Of a DNA stretch of 11,548 nucleotides, positions 1 to 6,363 are shown piece by piece. This stretch comes from Clostridia bacterium. GTDB taxonomy: Bacteria; Bacillota; Clostridia; Oscillospirales; CAG-272. Position 1 is the stretch's first letter, and the number at the start of each line of letters is the position of its first letter. A model generated the notes under the pieces. That model did not search any database and had not been told where the DNA came from. It was given only the letters and a program-made list of their open reading frames with translations. The stretch lies in NCBI GenBank assembly GCA_017397205.1, contig JAFQJX010000061.1, forward strand, positions 1 through 11,548. Direction: 5' to 3'. A program made the position numbers and the translations under genes.

Positions 1-823
1 GCTTTGCCTCCTCCAGCGCCTTTTTGACCTGCTCATAGTCGTGTCCGTCGTAGGGACCGAGGTAATGGAAGCCCATTTCCTCAAAATAATTTGCCTGATA
101 TATCAGGTTTCTTGCCCAGTTGCGGATGCGGGTAAACAGGCGGTACAGGGGCTTTCCAATCAGGGGAATACGGCGCAAAATCTGTCGCGTGCCGTGCTTG
201 ACCATGCGGTATTTACGGGAAATACGCATTCTTGCCACCAGACGGGGAAAGCCGCCCGTCACGGGGGCTATGGACATTTCATTTTCGTTGATAATCAGAA
301 CGAGAGGGGTGGTCTTGTCGCAGTTGTTGATTGCCTCGTGAGCAAGGCCGCCCGTCAGAGCGCCGTCACCGATAACGGCAACGGTATGATTGGCGCTCCC
401 CTTCAGCTTCTCGCCCTGTGCAATTCCGAGGGCGGCAGAAACGGAGGTGGAGGAGTGACCTGTACCGAACGGGTCAAACTCGCCCTCCTCCCTGCGCGGA
501 AAGCCCGAAAGCCCTCCCGGTATCCGCAGGGTATCAAAGGCGTCCTTACGCCCTGTCAGAATTTTGTGCACGTAGGACTGATGCCCCACGTCCCAGATGA
601 CCTTTTCCTCGGGAGTATCAAAAATGCGATGAATGGCGAGGGTAATCTCCACGACGCCGAGGTTGGAGGCAAGATGACCGCCGCGCAGCGCCGTTTTTTC
701 AATCAGAAACTGCCTGATTTCTTCCGCAAGACGGGGCATCTCCTCGTCGGGCAGGGCGCGCAGGTCCTGTACGCTGTTGATATTCGGGAGGAGCGCCTCC
801 ATCTGCTGTTGCTTTTGCTTCAT
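1..823 (-). CDS. dxs: 1-deoxy-D-xylulose-5-phosphate synthase, N-terminal part (cut by left edge)
   Basis: Dxs condenses pyruvate and glyceraldehyde-3-phosphate to DXP using thiamine diphosphate (TPP), the first step of the cytosolic MEP isoprenoid pathway. My reading of the minus strand gives 274 codons of an enzyme usually about 620 aa long; the rest lies beyond position 1. Visible family features are RGGHLASNLGVVE with H50, WDVGHQSYVHKILTGR with H81 (both equivalent to active-site histidines of E. coli Dxs), FGTGHSSTS near 119-127, and the TPP/Mg motif GDGALTGG at 152-159, followed by NENEMSI where many homologues have NDNEMSI. YFEEMGF and LGPYDGHD near the cut end are also typical. The start at 823 is supported by GGGGAGGA at 833-840 and by an ATGA overlap with the stop of the AraC-type gene upstream, so the two are probably translationally coupled. 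Identification is near certain; only the C-terminal domains are unseen. Confidence 0.96.
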   Translation of the reverse strand, partial: MKQKQQQMEALLPNINSVQDLRALPDEEMPRLAEEIRQFLIEKTALRGGHLASNLGVVEITLAIHRIFDTPEEKVIWDVGHQSYVHKILTGRKDAFDTLRIPGGLSGFPRREEGEFDPFGTGHSSTSVSAALGIAQGEKLKGSANHTVAVIGDGALTGGLAHEAINNCDKTTPLVLIINENEMSIAPVTGGFPRLVARMRISRKYRMVKHGTRQILRRIPLIGKPLYRLFTRIRNWARNLIYQANYFEEMGFHYLGPYDGHDYEQVKKALEEAK

Positions 824-1590
824 ATAGTCTTGTCCTCCCCTCGGGGAACGGGTGCTTGACCCGTTACCCGCTTGTAGGTTCTGTAAAAGGTGGAATAATC
901 GCGGAAGCCGACCGCCCTTGCAAGGGTGGCAAGGGACAGCCCTCCTGTCTCCATGGAAAGCACTCTCGCAACGCGCGCATAGCCAAAATAGGCGTGCGGC
1001 GTGTAGCCGCTTTCCTTGCGGAACAGGCGGCAGAGGTGGAACTTCGTCACCCCCACCTCGCTTGCAACACGGTCAAGCGTCACCTCCTCGTCCAGCCGCT
1101 CCGTCAGGCGGAGGACCGCCTTGGAAACGGGTGTCTCGGGGGGCATATCGGGTGTAGCAGATGCCAGACGAAGCAAGAGCTCTGTCAGGCGAAGACGGCA
1201 AAGAGGAGCCGCATTTTCTTGTCCCTCCGTCACAAGCTCGCCAAGTGACGCAACCATCATGGACAGCCCCTCGTCCATGCTCCGCGCATCAAAGCGAGCG
1301 GTGCGTGAGAGGAGCGCGGGAAAGCGCGGGTCAGCCAGGCAAAGCGCCATCGTGCCAAAGGAAAAGGCGAGAAACTCCTCGCACCCCGCGTGGGAATAGC
1401 ACACACGGAAGGGAGGCAAGAGAAGAACGTCCCCCGGCTCCAGCGTGTATGCCACGCCGTCTACGGAAACGCGTCCCCCTGCCCCTCTCGCAACTGCAAG
1501 ATAGTGAGAGCGGCTGACAAAGGCACCCTGAGGAAGGCCCCGCGTGATATTCAGCTGTGTAAATTGCTCCTGCAAGGACACCTGTCCCAT
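820..1590 (-). CDS. AraC/XylS-family transcriptional regulator
   Basis: A 256-aa cytosolic DNA-binding regulator of typical AraC-family length. The N-terminal half has a cupin-like sensor pattern, notably LEPGDVLLLPP at about 52-62, so an effector is expected to bind there; its identity cannot be read from the sequence. The C-terminal 100 residues form the paired helix-turn-helix domain: the first HTH spans about 171-195 (VTLDRVASEVGVTKFHLCRLF) and the second about 218-246, including the family-typical GFRDYSTFYRTYKRVTGQAP. The start ATG at 1590 has a strong AAAGGAGG at 1595-1602, only four bases away. The gap to the stop of the upstream beta-helix gene is 23 bp. Its TGA overlaps the dxs ATG, which ties its expression to dxs. 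It may regulate this unit or something elsewhere. The family is secure; the target and ligand are unknown. Confidence 0.93.
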   Translation of the reverse strand: MGQVSLQEQFTQLNITRGLPQGAFVSRSHYLAVARGAGGRVSVDGVAYTLEPGDVLLLPPFRVCYSHAGCEEFLAFSFGTMALCLADPRFPALLSRTARFDARSMDEGLSMMVASLGELVTEGQENAAPLCRLRLTELLLRLASATPDMPPETPVSKAVLRLTERLDEEVTLDRVASEVGVTKFHLCRLFRKESGYTPHAYFGYARVARVLSMETGGLSLATLARAVGFRDYSTFYRTYKRVTGQAPVPRGEDKTI

Positions 1591-1613
1591 GGGGCCTCCT
1601 TTCCTCGGCGCGG

Positions 1614-3266
1614 TTACGCCTCGTCCTTCTTTTTATTCTTTTTTCTTTGCAAAAAGCCAATTCTGTCGCGGAACTGATAGAGCAAAACGACGGCAACCGA
1701 GGCAAGTGCAAGCGCAACGCACGGAATTGCCACCGCCGCTACGGGGAACTCCTTCACCGTCACGTGGCAGGACTTTGCACAGCCGCGGAATTTTCCAAGC
1801 AGTTCTTCCGTGTCAAGCACGGGCGTGGCGCCCTCAATCCGTTCAAAGGAGGCACCTCCCGTAGAAAACGTCACGGCGTAGTTCCCAAGCGTCCCGAGAA
1901 TATCCGCGCAGGGAATGGAAAACAGCTGCACGTCTCCTGCCATACCGGAGCCAAAGCGCACCTCGCCCTCCTCTTCTACCATGCCGAAGAACGCCGCCTT
2001 GGTGCTCTTGATTGTCAGAGAGGAGCCGTCTCCTACGCTGAAGTGCTTACCGCAGGAGCGGTACAGGATACCGACGGCATAGTCCTTTGCGGAAAAATCC
2101 GTGTGCGTCATGCTGACGCTTGCATTGTTGGCGTAGAGCGCCGCGTTGCGAATGCTCCCCGTGTTTTCAGAGTAGACCGTCCAATAGTAGGACACGTAGT
2201 CGTCAAAGGTTTCGTAGGTCTGCTTCAGCTGTGCCTGATTTGCCTCCCACTGATTGGCAAGAGGTCCTTTTGTAAAGGCGTTGAAGCCGGGGTTATAAAG
2301 CTGAATGTCGCTGCTTCTGATTTTCAGGTTGACCTCACCCTCGGGGTTGAGGACAATCCCTGCATAGTGGGCGCCGACGTTGACCTCCGCCATGTTGAAT
2401 TCGGCATTTCCGTTCAGGACGAAGCCGTACAGGGCGTGCGTCGCAATCAGACGGGTGCCCGTGCTTGCCACGAAGCTGCCGTCCTGCATATTGACAAAGG
2501 TATTCACGCCCGACGCCTGAATGACCGAGTCACGCACCGTGGTATTCCCGTAGGCGGTGAGGAAGCTTTCCGCCGAGTGGTGGTCCGTCTGAAAGGTGAT
2601 ATAGCACCCGTCAATGAGCATTCTTTCGTCCGCCTGAAGCACGCTGCCAAAGGTGGGCAATTTGCCACGCAGAGGGGTCATCAGGAGCATGCTTCCCTCC
2701 ACGGTCACGATATCTGCGCCGAAGCAGACGTCCGTGACGCCGTCAAGCCCCTGCCCCACGATGGTAGATTCCTCCACCGTCAGGTCACCCGATTGAATCT
2801 GCACGAAGCCCGTACCGCCCGCTCTGCCCTCAAAGGTAACGATCGCGTCCTCAATTTCCACGCTTCCCTCCGCAACGTAAATGCCCCAGGGGAAGGTGAC
2901 GGAGCCCGTCAGCTTGACGGTAACGCCCGCCTCTGCAACGGCAAGCGAATAGGAGCCGTTCCCGTTTGTATAGCAGCCCGTCACGGAAAGGTCGCGAAGA
3001 GAAAGCACCTGCTCCTCAGGGTCGTACACGGCGCGCGGAGTGGCGTTTTCGTCACTTGCCGTATCACCGAGAATATCTGAGCAGTTTTCATCCGTTACCT
3101 GCACGCCGCCGAGGTAAATCTCATAGGTTGCAGGGGTGGTGACGTCGGTATCCGTCCCTGTGCCGCCCTCCTCTGCCCCCACCGCGAGCGCCGTCAGGCA
3201 GCAGAAGCACAAGGTGAGCGCCAGGCATAAGGTCAGCCGCATCAGGCGGCGTACACGCGCGCCCAT
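1614..3266 (-). CDS. Exported, C-terminally membrane-anchored protein, probable right-handed beta-helix, function unknown
   Basis: A 550-aa protein I cannot assign to a characterised family. Residues 1-31 look like a Sec signal peptide: arginines at 4, 6, 7 and 10, a Leu/Cys-rich hydrophobic core, then AVGA before EEGG. There is no convincing lipobox. After a Thr/Gly-rich linker, residues about 47-105 contain YEIYLGGVQVTDENC...YDPEEQVLSLRDLSV, resembling a domain common in secreted Clostridia and Bacteroidetes proteins of unclear role. The middle (about 105-480) alternates short beta-strand-like runs of the type VEIEDAIVTFEG and LTVEESTIVGQG, as in pectin-lyase-like parallel beta-helices, but no catalytic motif is recognisable. 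A transmembrane helix (about 509-530) is followed by a basic tail ending RKKNKKKDEA, so most of the protein should face outside. The first ATG overlaps the tgt stop as TGATG but has a weak RBS; Met9 is an alternative start. The gene is in a housekeeping unit, yet nothing links it functionally to its neighbours. Confidence 0.8.
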   Translation of the reverse strand: MGARVRRLMRLTLCLALTLCFCCLTALAVGAEEGGTGTDTDVTTPATYEIYLGGVQVTDENCSDILGDTASDENATPRAVYDPEEQVLSLRDLSVTGCYTNGNGSYSLAVAEAGVTVKLTGSVTFPWGIYVAEGSVEIEDAIVTFEGRAGGTGFVQIQSGDLTVEESTIVGQGLDGVTDVCFGADIVTVEGSMLLMTPLRGKLPTFGSVLQADERMLIDGCYITFQTDHHSAESFLTAYGNTTVRDSVIQASGVNTFVNMQDGSFVASTGTRLIATHALYGFVLNGNAEFNMAEVNVGAHYAGIVLNPEGEVNLKIRSSDIQLYNPGFNAFTKGPLANQWEANQAQLKQTYETFDDYVSYYWTVYSENTGSIRNAALYANNASVSMTHTDFSAKDYAVGILYRSCGKHFSVGDGSSLTIKSTKAAFFGMVEEEGEVRFGSGMAGDVQLFSIPCADILGTLGNYAVTFSTGGASFERIEGATPVLDTEELLGKFRGCAKSCHVTVKEFPVAAVAIPCVALALASVAVVLLYQFRDRIGFLQRKKNKKKDEA

Positions 3267-4402
3267 CAGTTCACCGACCTTGCACCCAGAATATCAATAT
3301 GGGTGCGGTAAAAATCTTCAAATTTTCCCTCGTCCAGGGCATCCCTGATTTTCTGCATCAGCTCGTTGTAGAAATACAGGTTATGCAACACGCAAAGTCT
3401 CATTCCAAGCGCCTCCCTTGCTTTGAATAAATGACGGATATAGGAACGGCTGTAGTGACGGCAGGCAGGACAGCCGCACCCCTCGTCAATGGGGCGTGGG
3501 TCTGCAAAATACTGCTCGTTGTTGATATTCATTTTCCCGTGCCAGGTAAACAGGTTGCCGTGGCGCGCGTTTCGGCTGGGCATGACGCAGTCAAAGAAAT
3601 CCACGCCGCGTCTGACGCCCTCCAGCAGATTCTGAGGGGTACCAACCCCCATCAGATAACGGGGCTTATCCTTGGGCATATGTGGCTCCACCTGCTCGAT
3701 GATGTGATACATCACCTCGGTTTCCTCCCCCACGGCAAGGCCGCCGATGGCATAGCCCGCAAGGTCGAGCTCACGGATTCTCTTCATGTGATCAATGCGC
3801 AGGTCGTCATAGGTGCCGCCCTGCCCTATTCCGAACAAAAGCTGACTGGGGTTGACGGTCCCCTCCAGGGAATTGAGGCGATTCATCTCATCCCGACAGC
3901 GGCAAAGCCAGCGGTAGGTACGGTCACAGGAGTCCTTGACGTACCTGTAGGGCGAGGGATTCTCCACGCACTCGTCAAACGCCATGGCAATCGTAGACCC
4001 CAGGTGGGACTGGATTTGCATGCTCTCCTCGGGTCCCATAAAGATACGGGCGCCGTCCATATGAGAGTTGAAGCGTACCCCCTCCTCGGTGATTTTACGC
4101 AGCTTGGCAAGGGAAAACACCTGAAAGCCGCCCGAGTCGGTCAGTATGGGCTTATCCCAGTTAAAGAATTTATGCAGGCCACCCATGCGGTAAATCAGGT
4201 CATCCCCGGGGCGGATATGCAGATGATAGGTATTGGAAAGCTCCACCTGGCAGTTGACGTCCCGCAAATCCATCGTGGAGACACCGCCCTTGATGGCGGC
4301 GCTGGTGCCGACGTTCATAAAGACGGGCGTTTCAATCACGCCGTGGACGGTATGCATTCTGCCGCGGCGGGCGCTTCCCTCGGTTTTCAAGATTTCAAAC
4401 AT
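3266..4402 (-). CDS. tgt: tRNA-guanine transglycosylase
   Basis: Tgt exchanges guanine-34 in GUN anticodons (Asp, Asn, His, Tyr tRNAs) for preQ1, or in some bacteria queuine, in the queuosine pathway. At 378 aa it has normal length. Visible residues are D89 in TDSGGFQVFS (general acid/base), D143-E144-C145 in FDECVE (base pocket), Q194 in GIGQGG, GGLAV at 220-224, the nucleophile D271 in FFDCVMPSRNARHG, and the zinc site C309, C311, C314 and H340. Small departures from the commonest bacterial sequence are MNVGT where MPVGT is usual near residue 30, and G193 where Val is usual before the pocket glutamine. The start at 4402 is preceded by AAAGGGA at 4409-4415, which overlaps the mutL stop codon 11 bp upstream. 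queA and the preQ1 synthesis genes are not in the window, so preQ1 versus queuine use cannot be decided from context. Confidence 0.97.
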   Translation of the reverse strand: MFEILKTEGSARRGRMHTVHGVIETPVFMNVGTSAAIKGGVSTMDLRDVNCQVELSNTYHLHIRPGDDLIYRMGGLHKFFNWDKPILTDSGGFQVFSLAKLRKITEEGVRFNSHMDGARIFMGPEESMQIQSHLGSTIAMAFDECVENPSPYRYVKDSCDRTYRWLCRCRDEMNRLNSLEGTVNPSQLLFGIGQGGTYDDLRIDHMKRIRELDLAGYAIGGLAVGEETEVMYHIIEQVEPHMPKDKPRYLMGVGTPQNLLEGVRRGVDFFDCVMPSRNARHGNLFTWHGKMNINNEQYFADPRPIDEGCGCPACRHYSRSYIRHLFKAREALGMRLCVLHNLYFYNELMQKIRDALDEGKFEDFYRTHIDILGARSVN

Positions 4403-4413
4403 GGTGTATCCCT

Positions 4414-6345
4414 TTACTTGATTCGGTCAAATTGCTTGTCAAGCTCGCGCTTGGTCATGCGGTAGGCAATGGGGCGTCCGTGCGGACAAACGGTGATATC
4501 GGGGAGCGCGAGCACCTTGGCAATCAGATGCTCAAGCTGCGCCCCTCCGTATGCTCTTCCGCCCTTGATGGCTGCCTTGCAGGCAACCTGATACAGCGCT
4601 CTTTCCTGCCGCTTCTGCTCGGTGATAGACGGGTTTCCCGTCCCCTCGGCAAGCTCCGTCACCATATCGGTGAACAGCTCTCCTGCCACATCGGGGGAAA
4701 TCCCGTCGGGAATGGCAACGAGCAGCACCCCTGCCATATCCAGCGTATAGGAGAAGCCGACCGCCTCCACCTCACTTCGGTATTCCTCGGCGGCAACCGC
4801 CTCCTCGGGCGTCAGGGAAAGACGCAGGGGGACAATCATTCCCTGAGAGGCAACCCTGCCCTCCCGCCTCTGACGGGCAAGCAGCTCCTCAAACAATATT
4901 CTCTCATGGGCGGCGTGCTGGTCAATCACCAGCAGCTCCTCTCCCACCTCAACGAACAAATAGGTGCGGAACGCCTCCCCGATAAAGCGGAAGGGGGGCA
5001 CCGTGGTCTCGGTTACGGTAGCGTCGGGCGCGACACTTTCGGTGTCGGTTGTCTCTGCCACAGGTACGGGCGCAGACGCGACAGGCGCCTGTGTCTTTGG
5101 TGTGGCAGGCGCAGTCTCTTGCAGGCGCGTATCCGCCTGCAGGGTGCCTCGCTGTGCCTGTGCAAGATCCTGCAAAAAGGCAAGAGAGCGTGCAGGGGTC
5201 ATCTCCTCTGTGCGCGGCGCGGCGGTGGTCGCTCGCGCAGGTGCCGCGGCAGGGGTCTGGGGGCTTTGTGCCCCTGTGGACTGAGGAGCAGGAGAGGCGT
5301 GTGCAACAGTCAGTTGCTCGGGCTGCGGCGCGCGTCCTACGGGGATAAACGCCTGACTTGCAGGAGGCGTGAAGGTCTTCTGCTGAGACAGGCGCAGCTC
5401 GGGGCGCTCGGTATTGGCCTCAAGCGCTGCGCGCACCGCCCAGTAGACGCTTTCAAAGACCTTGCGCTCGTCAGAGAAGCGCACCTCCAGCTTCGCGGGG
5501 TGCACGTTGACGTCCACGTGGCGCGGGTCGGTTGTGAGATACAGGGCGCAAACGGGGAATTTTTCGGGCGCCATATAGGAGGTAAAGGCGCGCTCCAGCG
5601 CCGCCATCACCGTCTTGCTCTTGACGTAGCGTCCGTTGATAAAGACGTTTTGCATATTGCGGTTTCCGTGGCAGTTGTCGCTTCTTCCGACGTAACCCGT
5701 CACCGCGACCCCCTCCGTTTCTCCGTCCACCTTGAGCAGACGGGTTGCGAAGTCCCGTCCGTAGAGGGCGTACAGGACGTTTTTGACGTCGCCGTCCCCT
5801 GCCGTAGAGAACCTTGGCTTGCCGTCAATGATAAAGCGGAAGGATAACTCGGGATGCGACATTGCCACCTTTTCCATAACGGCGGCGCAGGACATTGCCT
5901 CGCTTGCATCCTTTTTGAGGAATTTACGGCGCGCAGGCACCCGTCCGAACAGGTCCTCCACCACGACGGTGGTGCCGTTTGCCGCACCCACCTCGCAGAT
6001 CTCCTGCACCTCTCCGCCATCCGCCACCAGCATGGTGCCCATTTCTGCGTCGGGCACCTTGGATACAATGGTAATACGGGAAACGGAGGAGATTGCCGCC
6101 AGCGCCTCACCGCGGAAGCCCAGCGTCATAATTCCGTTCAGGTCCTCTGCCGTCATGCCGCAGCCGTCGTCGCTGACCCGAATGGAGCGCACGCCGCCCC
6201 CTCGAATTTCTGCCACAATGTGGGTGCCCCCCGCATCAATGGCGTTTTCCAGAAGCTCCTTGAGCACCGAGGAGGGGCGGTCCACCACCTCTCCTGCGGC
6301 AATGAGATTGGCAATCTCAAAGCCCAGCACGTTAATTTTTCCCAT
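4414..6345 (-). CDS. mutL: DNA mismatch repair protein MutL (endonuclease type) with a gap in the ATP lid
   Basis: MutL couples mismatch-bound MutS to strand nicking. The 643-aa protein has an N-terminal GHKL ATPase (about 1-315), a Pro/Ala/Thr/Gln-rich linker (about 315-455) and a C-terminal dimerisation/nuclease domain. ATPase residues present are E30 and N34 in KELLENAIDAG, D59 in SDDGCG, GFRGEAL at 76-82, and K285 in VNVHPAK. Nuclease features are DQHAAHERILFE at 475-486, ACK at 588-590, CPHGRP at 620-625 and the terminal QFDRIK. The motif QGMIVP at 501-506 fits the sliding-clamp-binding motif of B. subtilis MutL. Odd feature: between L69 and N70 about 18 residues are absent, including the almost invariant RHATSK block; the frame is intact on both sides. 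The start at 6345 has AAAGGAGG at 6353-6360 and follows mutS by 18 bp. Family assignment is certain; whether this allele has normal ATPase and repair activity is doubtful. Confidence 0.96.
   Translation of the reverse strand: MGKINVLGFEIANLIAAGEVVDRPSSVLKELLENAIDAGGTHIVAEIRGGGVRSIRVSDDGCGMTAEDLNGIMTLGFRGEALAAISSVSRITIVSKVPDAEMGTMLVADGGEVQEICEVGAANGTTVVVEDLFGRVPARRKFLKKDASEAMSCAAVMEKVAMSHPELSFRFIIDGKPRFSTAGDGDVKNVLYALYGRDFATRLLKVDGETEGVAVTGYVGRSDNCHGNRNMQNVFINGRYVKSKTVMAALERAFTSYMAPEKFPVCALYLTTDPRHVDVNVHPAKLEVRFSDERKVFESVYWAVRAALEANTERPELRLSQQKTFTPPASQAFIPVGRAPQPEQLTVAHASPAPQSTGAQSPQTPAAAPARATTAAPRTEEMTPARSLAFLQDLAQAQRGTLQADTRLQETAPATPKTQAPVASAPVPVAETTDTESVAPDATVTETTVPPFRFIGEAFRTYLFVEVGEELLVIDQHAAHERILFEELLARQRREGRVASQGMIVPLRLSLTPEEAVAAEEYRSEVEAVGFSYTLDMAGVLLVAIPDGISPDVAGELFTDMVTELAEGTGNPSITEQKRQERALYQVACKAAIKGGRAYGGAQLEHLIAKVLALPDITVCPHGRPIAYRMTKRELDKQFDRIK
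6138..6139 (-). other. Junction of the apparent 54-nt in-frame deletion within mutL
   Basis: Codon 69 (CTG, Leu) at 6139-6141 is followed directly by codon 70 (AAC, Asn). In other MutL proteins the stretch after GCGM-x-x-E-D-L continues with a block containing ARHATSK, then a second D-D-L, before the equivalent of NGIMTLGFRGEAL. Aligning from memory with E. coli MutL gives 18 missing residues. The two Asp-Leu sites flanking the expected block suggest loss between short GACCTG-like repeats; the parental sequence needed to prove that is not in the window. Confidence 0.75.
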
Positions 6346-6352
6346 GGGGGTC

Positions 6353-6360
6353 CCTCCTTT
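6353..6360 (-). promoter_or_regulatory. Strong ribosome binding site of mutL
   Basis: AAAGGAGG lies seven bases before the mutL ATG, inside the 18-bp mutS-mutL gap. It fixes the start codon at 6345 and shows that this mutL copy retains a good translation signal despite its coding gap. Confidence 0.85.
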
Positions 6361-6363
6361 CCC

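Noticed and set aside
1640..1665. A-rich/T-rich tract as an operon-internal terminator
   Set aside because: It encodes the Lys-rich cytoplasmic tail of the beta-helix protein and has no adjoining GC-rich stem.
4414..6345. mutL as a frameshifted pseudogene
   Set aside because: The reading frame is continuous with conserved motifs from the first to the last codon. The anomaly is an in-frame absence of residues, so the gene is kept as a CDS with a flagged lesion.
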